The notes: generated by a model from the sequence alone, not told the origin. 64,000 nucleotides of DNA from Siphonodentalium dalli (GCA_032622095.1 CP136063.1:266407426-266471425), one strand, 5' to 3'. Numbered from the stretch's first letter, positions 34,497 to 46,411 are shown. Translations and numbers: made by a program.

Positions 34497-36124
34497 ATGA
34501 CACTGTTGCTCAACTTGGAAAGGGAATAATTTCAGGTGTTACAGTCAATGGAGCGAATAGATTATCAACGTGAAGAGATATATAAAGTAAAGTCCAAGAT
34601 GGTTGCTGATGGCTATGTTTTCCAATGAAATTCAAAAAGATTTGATAGCTGCCATCTACATGTAGTAGATCAATATCAAGATTAATATGAAGTTTGGTGA
34701 TGATTGGATGAGGGAAGTGGACTGTAGGGTGTGCCAAATGATTTATTCATGCAAAGAGTAAAATCCAAGATGGCTGCTAGCGGACATGATTTATGGCTGA
34801 ATGACCTCAAAATGACTCGTTCCCATCTACATGTCAATATTAACATTCATGACAAATTTCATGATGATCCGACCAAAGGTACGATCTGTAGCCCGTGCCA
34901 AAGGATTTGGTGATGCAAAGAGTAAAATCCAAGATGGCTGCTGGTGGCCATGTTTTTTGGCTGAATGACCCCAACATGACTCGTGCCCATATGTATGTCA
35001 ATATTAACATAAATGACAAATTTCCTGATGATCAGACGAACACTCCGGCCTGTAGTCTGTGCTAATGGATTGAATTTTGAAATCCAAGATGGCCACTGGC
35101 AGCCATGTATTTTTGCTGAATGAGCCCAAAATGACTCGTTCCCATTTACATGTCAATGTTAACATCCGAGACAAATTTCATGATGATCCGACCAAAGATA
35201 TGACCTGTAGCCTGTGTCAAAGGATTTAGTCATACAAAGAGTAAAATCCAAGATGGCTATCAGTGGCCATGTTCTATGGCCGAATGACCCCAAAATGATT
35301 CGTTCCCATCTACATGTCAATATTAACTTCCATGACAAATTTCATGATGATCAGACGAACACTCCGGCCTGTAGTCTGTGCTAATGAATTGAATTTTGAA
35401 ATCCAACATGGTCGCTGGCGGCCATATTTTTTTGCTGAATGACCCCAAAATGACTCGTTCCCATCTATATGTCAATGTCAACAGCCATGACAAATTTCAT
35501 AATGATCCATCCAAAGGTACGACATGTAGCCTGAGCCGAAAGATTTAGTCATGCAAAGAGTAAAATCCAAGATGGCTGCTGGCGGCCATGTTTTTTTGGC
35601 AGAATGACCCCAAAATGACTCGTTCCCATCAACATGTCAATATTAACATTCATGACAAATTTCATGATGATCCGACGAAAGGTAAGACCTGTAGCCCGTG
35701 CCAAAGGATTTAGTCATGCAAAGAGTAAAATCCAAGATGGCTGCTGGTGGCCATGTTTTTTGGCCGAACGACCCCAAAACGACTCGTTCCCATCTACATG
35801 TCGATATTAACTTCTATGACAAATTTCATGATGATCAGACGAACACTCCGGCCTGTAGCCCGTGCTAGTGGATTGAATTTTGAAATCCAAGATGGCCGCT
35901 GGCGGCCATGTTTTTTTGCTGAATGACCCCAAAATGACTAGTTCCCATCTACATGTCAATGTCAACGCCCATGACAAATTTCATAATGATCTGACCAAAG
36001 TTACTACCTGTAGCCCGTGCTAAAGGAATTATTGACGAATCACGCACACATGCATACACGGACGACAGATACCAAGCCATGGCAATACCGGTAGCTCAAA
36101 CTTTACAAAGTAAAGTTGAGCTAA
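34497..36124 (+). mobile_element. Pearl/Helitron-like element, largest copy
   Basis: 5' ACACTGTTGCTCAACTTGG, about nine core units (AAATCCAAGATGGCTGCTGG, GACCCCAAAATGACTCGTTC), alternating between two unit types: one with TTTAGTCATGCAAAGAGTAA and one with TTGAATTTTGAAATCCAAGA. 3' end has the hairpin ACTTTACAAAGTAAAGT and TGAGCTAA. Confidence 0.8.
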
Positions 36125-36231
36125 AAATGAACAATGTTCCGAATTTATGTAAATTTTTTACAAAATTATTTGTCATTTTATTACGCAATATTGGTCTTAT
36201 CTTAAATTCTGATTGACATTCTGAATGGCGT

Positions 36232-36447
36232 TTGGGTAGTGGGTGCGTTGTGTCTATAACCCGTTCTAACAGCTTTCTTTTTTTTGGTCGTACAACTTTT
36301 TTTCTCGTTCCCACAAGCAAGTTTACTGTTCTTCCCCAGCTAAGATCATCCAAAGATTACCGAGACCAATCAGGATACCTCGGCAAAAAAGTTGAGTGCT
36401 TGTGGAAACACATTTTTCACAGAAAAACTGTCACAACATATTTTTAA
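36232..36447. other. Unrecognised element arm A
   Basis: On the minus strand GATCTTAGCTGGGGAAGAAC-AGTAAACTTGCTT closely matches the plus strand at 37878-37915. The minus frame reads DLSWGRTVNLL. Function unknown. Confidence 0.4.
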
Positions 36448-36598
36448 ATGAAAAAATAATATCCAGTATTTATATATTTATATATCAATATTATTATTAG
36501 AATAAGAAAACGATAATTCTGGTTTCGACATAGGCTAAAATAAATCAACGATCGATAAATAAATAAAGGCTAAAGACTTTTAAACTGTAGGCCTTAAA

Positions 36599-36911
36599 GG
36601 GGACTGTACACTAAATCCGACTATTTATGGGACCATCTCCTTTTATACTCAACATAATATATGCAACAAATGAATGAATTTGAGCCACAGATTAGTGCAA
36701 AATAATATTGTAATATAATAAAAATGAATTTATGACTCCAGCCATTTATTCATTTTCGTTATAATTACCATGTTGTTTGCATCATTCATAGAGCATATGA
36801 GTGTATTTTGAACTAATCCATGGCTCAAATTCATTCATTTGTTGCATATATTCCTGTGGAGTATAAAAGGAAATGGTCCCATAAATGGCTGAATTTAGTG
36901 TACAGTACCCC
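36599..36911. mobile_element. Fold-back MITE, GGGGACTGTACACTAAAT termini
   Basis: Left GGGGACTGTACACTAAAT and TTTATGGGACCAT, right complements ending GTGTACAGTACCCC; inner inverted pair around AATGAATGAATTTGAGCCA. No clear target duplication. Confidence 0.75.
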
Positions 36912-36927
36912 AATAAGGCATTTAAAC

Positions 36928-37476
36928 CAGGGGGGGGGTCGGAAAAAAAATTCAGGCACGTATGGCATTTTTTCCCTTTCGATCATTTTTTGTACCCACC
37001 CACCCCCACCGCCAATTTTTGTTCCGTTTTCGGCAGTTTTTTTCGACCATTTTTTGACACCCACCCCCCCTTTTAACACTAAAACAGAGATTTGCGGGGG
37101 AAAATTCACTGTAAACAGCTGTATATGAACTTCTGTGCATACTATTTATCATGGATGTTAACATGGACATGTAAATAGGAATGAGTCATTTTGAAGTCAT
37201 TCGGCCAAAAAAACATGGCTGCCAGCGGCCATCTTGGATTTCAAAATTTGCAACAAAATACAACACGATAACTGCCTGCAGTCAGTTTACCAGTTAGAAT
37301 TACATTATTTCTCTCATTCAAAGTGGTTTTGAAGCCCAACTCATTGCCAAAACACTAAAAAACAAGCAGGAAATTTGTTTTTTAGTTGCGGAAAAAATTG
37401 CTTGTTGGTGGCTTTGACCACCACCAACCCCGGCATACGTGCCGGAATTTTTTTTTCACGCCCCCCCCCCCCCCTG
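36928..37476. mobile_element. Nonautonomous hAT-like element, 549 bp, TSD TTTAAAC
   Basis: Begins CAGGGGGGGG and ends CCCCCCTG, flanked by TTTAAAC on both sides (36921-36927, 37477-37483). Subterminal inverted sequences ATTCAGGCACGTATGGC / GGCATACGTGCCGGAAT. It carries a pearl-core fragment (GGCTGCCAGCGGCCATCTTGG region). Open frames here (36820-37170) come from the poly-C/poly-T ends. Confidence 0.8.
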
Positions 37477-38029
37477 TTTAAACTTTAAATAAATTTTAGT
37501 CTCGCTGTACTGTAGTACCTCACAGTTTTTATGAATCCTACTCTAAAATAGTTTTGGTATGTCGTGGTGTTCGTCAGTAAATTCAACTGATTTCCCCAGA
37601 GACTAACGCAACATTATACTAACGTCGTGTTCTTTTCTGTTCTGTTCAGGATATCCATCCTTTTATCACAAGTATAGGCCTACATGTTAAAATAAATATT
37701 TAAACAATAGTTTTTATTGGTGAGATGATCATATTTATATATACAATTGAAATATTTATGTAAAAGTTGTGTTGTTGTGAGAATTTAGAGTTATTCCTCC
37801 TTTATATTGGATCTTAGCCAGTGGAGATTTACTGATTCCAACCGAGTAGGCCAACCATTTGACTGTTTCCGGGGGGATCTTAGCGAGGGAAGAACAGTAA
37901 AATTGCTTCCCACGACTTTAATATCTCGTTCACCACGATTTTATAAAAAATAACCCACAGACGTTATTCACAGGTGAACTTCATTGACTACAGGAAAAAA
38001 AGAAAAACAATTGGATATACAATGTATAG
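37477..38029. other. No gene; unrecognised arm B at 37783-37951
   Basis: A plus-strand open stretch ends in a stop at 37951 and reads QWRFTDSNRVGQPFDCF, then GDLSEGRTVKLLP. Its DNA matches the minus strand at 36318-36353. I do not recognise it. Confidence 0.4.
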
Positions 38030-39115
38030 GGGGCCGCACACGAAGCAATATTTGTTGCACGATATTTGTTGCAGACCCTTGCGATTAAAAGATCTGTGTG
38101 ATCACACGGTCCGATTTTAGTTGTGCGACTTCTGTTTTTATCACTTACGATCGTACGATCTGGATTTATTACTTTCTCATGAATGCAATGGGTTATTATT
38201 AACATGGTATAGGCTATAGGTACAGGTCTATATGTGTATTGTTGCAGATATTTAATACGAATTTACAATAAATATTAATATTACAAGTGTTTGTAGTTCT
38301 ATAGACTGCTACTAGTAGGTCTTATACCAGATTTAATTCCCCACACAATTTCACAATCAGATATCATATTCTATGATATAGACACCAATTTGCTGATTTC
38401 CAGTCCATCTGTTTTGTATTAAATTGTAGTTGTATTGTAGAGGCATGAATATATTCCGCCGTCCAAAATATCCTGCTACTCTGACTTTGCTGGATGCCAT
38501 GTTGTTGTGAAATAAAACATGTGATCACCACAAGATCATATTAAGTAAACGTTTAGACAACCATGATTCAATCGTAAGTGGAAGGATTTCCGTCATAGGA
38601 AGCAACCAGTAGGTGAGACTGAGCATGCTCACGTCAAAATCGCAAGTCAAAAAATAAATATCAAGCACTGATTGATTTTAGATTCGAAATCGTGGCATAT
38701 CCTTGGATACCTCGACTTGCGACATAATCGCAGTCGTGTGTACGTAAAAATAATGGCTGGAAAGATCGCAGGGTAGTCAATCACATGCTTTACGAACAAC
38801 ATACGATATCATGTACGACAACATCACAATCGTGTGAACAAACTATCCACGATCTCGCCGTGCCCGATTCCTCCACTTACGATTTTATCGTGGTCGTCTG
38901 AACGTTCACTAATGGTTAAATCTGATTGGCTACTTTGAATAAATAGCACGACTCGATCGTAGAAAATCTAAATTATTTGATTCCTCGTGGGGCCGATCGT
39001 TAGACAAAATGTTGTGCGATTTTACACCGCAAAAACTACGATCTGACCCGTAACCGGTGCCAGATAATTGTTGTACGATATAATATATATCGCATCATGT
39101 GCAGCCTGTTCACCG
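38030..39115. mobile_element. Possible degraded DNA transposon
   Basis: Left GGCCGCACACGAAGCAATAT and right complement of GGCTGCACATGATGCGATAT match at about 16/20. Internally there are many ACGATCGTA, TCGTGTGAAC and CGATTTTATCGTGG motifs, typical of subterminal repeats. No clear target duplication. Confidence 0.4.
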
Positions 39116-39187
39116 ATGAACCAACCGAAAAAATTCTATAAATAAGATACCAAACAAGCAAGATAGCCAATGAGTGAGGGAGTTTAC

Positions 39188-40269
39188 TAGTGATGTTCCG
39201 ATAATGAAAAAGCTTATCGGACCGATTTCCGATAACTGGAGGCACAATCGGCCGATTTCCGATTCCGATGTTTATATATATTGTGCGTTTGTTCCTATAA
39301 TGGACTTATATACACCCAATGCACTCCATATCCCGCATAGTTTCAAAGCCAAATACATCAAAGAACTATATACACACTGTCGTGACAGTATTTCTGCCGA
39401 CGTCGGTTGTGTGCTTCCTTTGATGTATACTGGTAGTTGTTTTGACAAAGAGATCAAAGGTGCCGACTCAGAGTAACGTTATGACCATGTGTGGAACACT
39501 TGCATGCAGAGTAAAAGTCTTGATTGAATACTTGTAAGTTGCAACAATGTATGGAATGGCGATGATTATTAACTAAATTTTGATTGATGGATAATAATTG
39601 CTGTCATATTTGTCTGAGATTTCCCAAGTTTCCATTGGTCACACCTTTTATCTTTTAACAACTCGGAAGCTTTTATAGTTCCGCCTGCTCAATTTTTGTT
39701 TCGCAAGTTCAACGTGGAGCTAAGCGTATTTCATAGCATACGTTGTACAGACGAAAAAGCTAATTATGCCCCTACTAACGTTGATCGTTATTGAAGACAG
39801 TTCTAATAACAACTGTATTAATTCATTCAGTGTGTGCTTCAAGTTATTGACATAGCATGTGACGTCACATGACACGTGCTCTAGAGGATGCCTCACTGTA
39901 ATCAGGTCAGCTTTTTAATTAAAGCTTTCTTTGAATCTATTTCGTGTCAACGCGATTGAACCAATAACTTCATATTACACGGGATGTCGGGCATGTGTAT
40001 TGCCATTCTTATAATATATCATCATATCAGACTGCTTTGATGATGCCAATGGCTTCCTTTTAGGCTGTTACAACTGCGTTTTACATTCAATACTACAGTT
40101 GTATTGCGTATGTTTATTAAAGCGTGCACATTGCGCTTAGATACTAGAACGTTTTTATTTATTTTGACAATCGGTAAAAGCCGATGTTCAACTGCGAGGT
40201 ACGATTAATTTCCGATGGGCTATTATCGGCCGATGGCCGATTCCGATTCCGATTATCGGAACATCACTA
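39188..40269. mobile_element. Nonautonomous hAT element, 1082 bp, 8-bp TSD
   Basis: Ends TAGTGATGTTCCGATAAT and its complement; exact 8-bp duplication GAGTTTAC at 39180-39187 and 40270-40277. Subterminal CCGATTTCCGAT / ATCGGCCGAT repeats. No transposase frame seen. Confidence 0.92.
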
Positions 40270-40277
40270 GAGTTTAC

Positions 40278-41005
40278 TTACAATTCATTGTGATTTATAC
40301 TCACAAGCCGCCTCATACTCACAAACGTTACTGCCCCGTATCTCCAATTATAATTCCCAATGCTAAAGACTATAATATAATTATATGTTATAATGTTAAT
40401 ATGCCGAAAAAGGTATTCTATATAAAACATATTACCCATTCCAAAACTATAAGGGTGGGAGGGTGGGTTGATGTATTCCCGATGCCCTGAGCGGTTGAAA
40501 CAGAAATGGTCGAATAGAAGCGTGCACGTATACATTTTCTCCATCACGCGGTAAGCGTCCAATCGGCTACCTGGTAGCAGCATGCCGATGGATGAATGGA
40601 TAAACAACATATTTAGGACATCCCTAACAAACATAATTGGGAGTGAATAGCCGTCCGTGCATTTCACAATAATGTTACATGTACCTTACAGCAAACCCAA
40701 TGTTTTGATGTGTTTGTCTCCCCCACCCTATATATATGTAAATGATACCAATTTGTTTTTGGCCACCCGACAGTAATATCCCACACTCATTAGCCATTTT
40801 GACAGTGTCGTAACACCGCCAAAATGTACACATTAGTTCAGTCATGAACGTAGTGCGTATCCTTCTAAAATCTTATTGAATTTGAATCTGAAATCTGAAT
40901 CTACTGCTGGAAGCAGCAATTTGCGAAAGCGGTCATGTTGACCTAGATAGCCCATGTGATCTTTTTGTAAGTGGAGTATATTCACTCATTATATTTAGTA
41001 GCGTG
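40278..41005. other. No supported gene
   Basis: A 129-codon minus-strand frame (40667-40278) is present but unlike any family I know. No repeats recognised. Confidence 0.4.
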
Positions 41006-41010
41006 CTCGG

Positions 41011-41648
41011 GTGACACTCCACAGTTTCGAATGATCAGTAGGGGTAAATTTTTAATAAAATAGACTCAGTACTATTGAACACCATGCCTGTGGTATATAT
41101 ATTACTGACAGGTGAGTTATGGAATGTGGTAATTTTTGAGTGACTGTTATAGTTTTTATAAAAATAGAAAAAAGTGGGCGTGGCTTCACCTATACAGTTC
41201 AACTGGGCTTTGCGCGAAACAGTGCCCATGAATATAAGAGTGTGTTTTTTTCATTATAAAAGTGTCGTCTGCATTCAGAATTAATTTAAAAAAATTACAG
41301 TGGTGAGAAAGTTGGAAATTTTTGATATTTGATCGTAGAGACAGTGTTTTATCAAGATATATAGGTGTATTTACTGTAGATTTTCTTGTTTTCCAGTAAA
41401 TTTGGGGCAAATTAGCCCAATTTTGGTCATTTTTTGCACGAAAAACAGTGTTTTTGCAATGAAGACCAAGGGGAATAACTCTTCACTCATTTCTCATTTT
41501 TTATACAAAATTTGAAAGTCTTTAATGTGGCCATTCTAAGCATATATATATTGTTGGGACTATTTTTAACAATGATCAGAATAGTAACAACTGAAATAGC
41601 CTCAGGCGCAATTTTTAGAGATCGGGCCCAGAAACTGTGGAGTGTCAC
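41011..41648. mobile_element. Unclassified 638-bp element with 5-bp TSD
   Basis: Perfect 18-bp terminal inverted repeats GTGACACTCCACAGTTTC / GAAACTGTGGAGTGTCAC, flanked by CTCGG on both sides (41006-41010, 41649-41653). No transposase. The 5-bp duplication is uncommon among animal DNA transposons; Transib has it, but the termini do not start CAC. Confidence 0.8.
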
Positions 41649-41653
41649 CTCGG

Positions 41654-42270
41654 ATGAGATGACAACATATAATTTGCCTAAGTTCGTGGTACCGGTATGT
41701 TTAGATTTTTCAGCGGAGAATAACGTCAAATTATCTCACCTGCATAAATCATCAAGGACATATTGCGGTATTCGAAACAATGAATTTCCAGAATTTGGTG
41801 TCACACTCCCTTCAACTCTGCTCTGATCCATGTTTTAGTGGCATGGGGTTGTGAGGGGAAATAAGACAAGCTTTTTTTTTCACAACCGGAACTTATTCTG
41901 TAAACCGGTACTTGATAAACCAACCGGTGTTCAACTCGATTTCTTTGTCGGAAACCTTTGGAGTCCAATAGAGACCGTTCCGAATCATACTCAAGTTTCA
42001 GTGGTGATCTCCCTTGCGTGTACGCGCGATAACACGTAAGAATGGAAAGAATGGAAAGAAAGGAAGGAAAAACCTACCAGAAGAAGCTGTAAATTAAGAA
42101 AATATAAACCAATTTAAGAACAACCGAGATATATAACCATTGAGCCAAGCAAGATGTTAAGTCCATTTGATTGATTGATTGATTTATTTTTGATATAAAG
42201 ACATACACGTATATTGTTTTAACAGGTTACAAATATAATAAATTACAAGCAAATAAAAAGGAGTTTTTTA
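41654..42270. other. No supported gene
   Basis: A GAATGGAAAGAAAGGAAGG simple repeat lies at about 42040-42070. Short plus-strand frames (41512-42039) overlap the preceding transposon and are not supported. Confidence 0.45.
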
Positions 42271-44687
42271 TGGGAGGCCAAATTCACATTTATTAATAAT
42301 TGAGCTGAAGCGCAATTAATTGCGCTGAAGCGCAATTAATTGCACTGAAGCGCAATTCAATTGTGCTGAAGCGCAATTCATAATTAATTGCGCTGAAGCG
42401 CAATTAATTTTTCATATATGGCTAAACCCCCCAGTTAATTAATGAATAAATCCAATAGAAAAATAATTGCGCTTCAGCGCAATTCAATTGCGCTTCAGCG
42501 CAATTATTTTCCCAACTAAAACAGAAGGTACCGGTATGAATAAATCCAATAGAAAAATAATTGCGCTTCAGCGCAATTCAATTGCGCTTCAGCGCAATTA
42601 TTTTCCCAACTAAATCAGAAGGTACTGGTATTGCGAGTCGCCCCAACTAATACAGAAGCTAATGGCATGCTATTGCAAGTCGCCCTTGAGCACTGAAACA
42701 GAAGATAATTATATTGTGAGTCTATCTGACTAAAACAGAAGTCGCGAGTCACCCTGAAGTATACAGAATATAATGCTATCCAATTTTTATTTGAGTTCAG
42801 GACAAAATGTCAGGTACCAGATGAGTGGTGCCTGACATTTGAAAATGGCACCTGACATATTATTTCTCTGTAGCCTATGCTATTGCCCAAACTTACTAGT
42901 ATTGTAGTAAGTAATAGTCTATCATCCGATTTACATGGAAAAAATCTTGTTTGCTGGTACGTCTGTATTATCAGTGCTATCTTCTGTAATTTTTGTGTGA
43001 ACAGAACTAAAGAAATCTGTCAATTATTTCGAACATTACCAGAATTTCCAAAACCTACATCGTACAACAAAAACCGAAACGAAATGCAGAAATATGACAC
43101 TGCCTGATATTAGTCTCACGATCCACTGTGAGGAATGGAGAAAAATACTACGCCCATGGCTGATAAACACAAGTTTTACGCAACAAAATTCATTTGATAA
43201 GATTTTCAGACAATGCCACGACATTAACCCCGATCGAAAAATATCTACTACCTTAAATTCCGCCATATTCCGGTGCTAGTTTTTAGAACAACTGTTTTTT
43301 CCAGATATTATTTTTATCGCCGGGGAATCCCAGCGCCCACACAGAAAAATAATTTCGATTAGTGCCGGTATTCTTGCAAAAAGAAGTCGCCCAACGCGAC
43401 AATAAAGGCTACCCAAACAACCACATATAGAAACTTCAAATATAACAGACGAGCATCACGACCAGCGTATTCAGATTTGCGTCAGGGAAATAATAATGCC
43501 AATATTATGTACAGTGCTTAGCCAATGCAATTTTCGTACCCGACAAAACAGAAGCCTTGAGAAGGTACAGGTATTGCAAGTCACCCCGACTAATACAGAA
43601 GGTAATGCTATTGCGAGTCTCCACGATTTATAGAGAACATAAATAATAAAACAGAAGGAAATGCTATCGTGAATTGCCCTGATCACTAATACATAAGGCA
43701 ATGGCAATGCCATCACTGGCATCAGGAGCCGCCCCGATTCATACAGATGTTAATGGTATCATGAGTCACCCTGACTAAAACAGAAAGTATATACCGGTAT
43801 CGCAAGTTACCCCAACTAATACAGAAGGTAATGCTATCACGAGTCGCCCTGATTAAAACAGAACATAATGCTATTGCAAGTCGCCATGACACTGACTAAT
43901 CAATCCAATCGAGAGTAGCCCAAACAAATAAAGAAGATAATCCAAAAGTAAATCACCCCGACTAATACAGAAGATAATGCTATCACGAGTCGGCCCAACT
44001 AAAACAGAAGATAATGCTATTACGAGTAGCCCCGACTAAAACAGAAGCTAATTCTATTGCGAGTCTTCACGATTAATGGAGAATGTAATGCTATCATGAG
44101 TAGCACCGACTAAAACAGAAGGAAATATGCTATTGTGAGTACCGCTGATTAATACAGAAGGCCTGCTATCACGAGTCGGCCAGATTCATACAGATAATAA
44201 TGCTATCATGAGTTGCCCCGACTAAAACAGAAGGTACCGGTGTCACAAGTTACCCCGACTAATACATAAGGTAATGCTATCGAGAGTCACACCGACTAAA
44301 ACAGAAGGAAATGTTTTGTGAGTCGCCCTGAAGGGAACGCTATTATGTGGTGCGGCAGGGGAAACTTAGTCTCCTTGCCTCTATTCCTTCTGTATGTAAC
44401 TGAAGACTTCTAAAGAATTTTCTGAAGCGCAATTGAATTGCTTGGGTAGTAATACTAGTATGTGAAAAATTAATTGCGCTGAAGCGCAATTAATTTTGAA
44501 TTGCGCTGAAGCGCAATTGAATTGCGCTGAAGCGCAATTGCTGGATATCCCATATCTATTCAGGGGTGTAAGCTTGTAACAATAATTGCGCTTCAGCGCA
44601 ATTGAATTGCGCTTCAGCGCAATTGATATGAATCAAGCTGGATTGCGCTTCAGCGCAATTATTAATAAATGTGAATTTGGCCTCCCA
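42271..44687. mobile_element. 2.4-kb element made of GCGCT palindromes, inverted termini
   Basis: Ends TGGGAGGCCAAATTCACA and its complement, flanked by TA. Inside each end are clusters of the 20-bp near-palindrome AATTGCGCTGAAGCGCAATT (42300-42415 and 44405-44540), then clusters with the centre reversed to CTTCAG (42465-42602 and 44581-44660). The middle is a ~40-bp degenerate repeat (ACTAAAACAGAAGGTAATGC-TATCGCGAGTCGCC type, 42620-42780 and 43490-44340) interrupted by a non-repetitive 0.7-kb segment at about 42790-43480. No transposase is recognised. Confidence 0.82.
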
Positions 44688-45443
44688 TAGTTTTTAACAT
44701 AATTTCAGTTGTTAGGCTATATAAGAAATCGCAAATTTTGAAACAAAAATGAGGGCTTTTTGAGGCTGTAAAGAAGTCAAAGTGAATACCAATGGTATGA
44801 TGGCTGAAATTTAGAAAAAAATCGTAGAGTACATGTACGGCTAGATATCGGGGATGGCACAAAAAGCACTCGAAGGCTTAATTCCATTGTGGTCCCCTGA
44901 TATGCTACCGGCCACGAGGCAGACAATATAGTTACCACAAAATTCTCCATTTTGATACTAAAAAATAATGGTAATGACATCAATGTTAATATATTGATAT
45001 TTTACATTGATAGAGCCATCATCAATGTGGATAAAATAATTTATCATCATAAGTGCTACATTTACAAGTAATCTTATGATTGTGAATATGTGTATTTTAA
45101 AAGAAATGATCTTTTCACCGACCAGGTGGATGAGACGCCTGGCAGATCCATTTAACATAACAAGTCTGACACTCGTCTCATTCACCGGGTCTATGAATAC
45201 TGACCGATATAATATTATATTAATATTAATGCTGCTGCAAGAGGTGCCTGTGGGTTCTGTGTCGGTTCGGTGACTTTGTAAATGATGGATACGCACCACT
45301 GCATATACGCACCACTGCCATGTATGGCCGGTTTTGGACTGGTCTGTCCATGACCGAAAGATGGAAACCCGAAATACAGGCAGCAGTAACAATATTTGCA
45401 GAGATGAGTAATTGATTGGCAAAATTTTGGTCACAGTTTCAAT
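44688..45443. other. No supported gene
   Basis: A 158-codon minus-strand frame (45434-44958) shows no recognisable domain. It lies just beyond the LINE 3' end and could be element-associated. Confidence 0.4.
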
Positions 45444-46411
45444 TCAGTAGTACAGAAAGGGATCTTCCTCTCGGTCCTTCAGTTTAGATAAGAGATGTTT
45501 TTTTATGCAAAATTTCCGGTACTTGATGTCAATGGGTAGATGTACAGTTTTGTCAAGTCTATTCCAGAGTCTTATTCCTGTGTAGAAAAAAGACTTTTTC
45601 CCATAACAACTTACATGAGGGAGGAGGAATTTCAGTTTACCTGACCGGGTTTCGGATTGATCAGCCTCATTGTCCGAAAAATTTATACCCCCTTCTTTAT
45701 TTGATCGTTTGAAATGTTCATTAAAATATACTGGGGCTTGCTTATCTGAGATCTTCATAACCATTGTCAATTTCCTAAAGTTAACTCTTTCACATACCGG
45801 CAGCCAATCTACTTTTAGAAATTCCGAATAGCCAATATGTGTCCTACAATTTAGATATAAAATGTATCTTACTAGCCTATTCTGGGTTGCTTGTAATCGG
45901 ATCTTTGTTCTCTGCGTTAGACTAGTGTACCAAAAGCTTGAACTTTAGTCAAAATGACATTGAATGAGGGCCAAGGATAGAGTTCTTTTGCAGTATTGGT
46001 TCAGGTAAGATGCCTTTCTGTACAAGAATTTCAACTTAGAGTTTGCCTTCTGCAACATGTGTGCTGCCATTAGCTCACCATTAAGATGGTGGTCTAAAAT
46101 GGCCCCGAGATATGTTACGGGGTCACTGGGTCTGATGCTCACGCCATCACAGCAAACACTCAGCTGGGATTTATTTTTCAATTTATGTGGTGATCCGAAA
46201 AGAATTGATTCTGTTTTTCCCAGGTGTAAAGATAGTTTATTATCCACCAGCCAAGCGCTCAGTTTGCTCAGTTCTACGCTGAGAGTTTGTTCAATGATGT
46301 GCACATCAGATCCAGCGACAATAAGGGCAGAGTCATCTGCATATAAGAGGAGTTGACAAGACACAACCATGGAAGCATCGTTAACATACAGTAAAAACAG
46401 TAGAGGACCTA
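45444..46411 (-). pseudogene. LINE (CR1/jockey-like) reverse transcriptase, 5'-truncated, one stop
   Basis: C-terminal half of a non-LTR retrotransposon ORF2: PLLFLLYVND, the catalytic YADD (LLLYADDSALIV), KTESILFGS, TYLGAILDHHLNGELMA, KLKFLYRK and ALIQCHFD, followed by a stop at 45945 where the family has Tyr. It then continues in the same frame to THIGYSEF, WLPVCERV and GIRLWNRLD to the true end at 45444. The left boundary of homology is near 46411. Assignment to a clade within CR1/jockey-related LINEs is uncertain. Confidence 0.88.

Noticed and set aside
36096-36353. Minus-strand LDDLS at 36353 as DCP2 exon 1
   Set aside because: It resembles the conserved segment before exon 2, but a stop precedes it closely, the residue before Ser is missing and no GT donor follows in phase. 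Its DNA matches another repeat at 37878.
36820-37170. Four overlapping frames around 36820-37170
   Set aside because: They are open because of C-, T- and G-runs at the ends of a nonautonomous hAT-like element.
44958-45434. 158-codon minus frame as a gene
   Set aside because: No domain, no splice context; next to a LINE 3' end and more likely element or chance.
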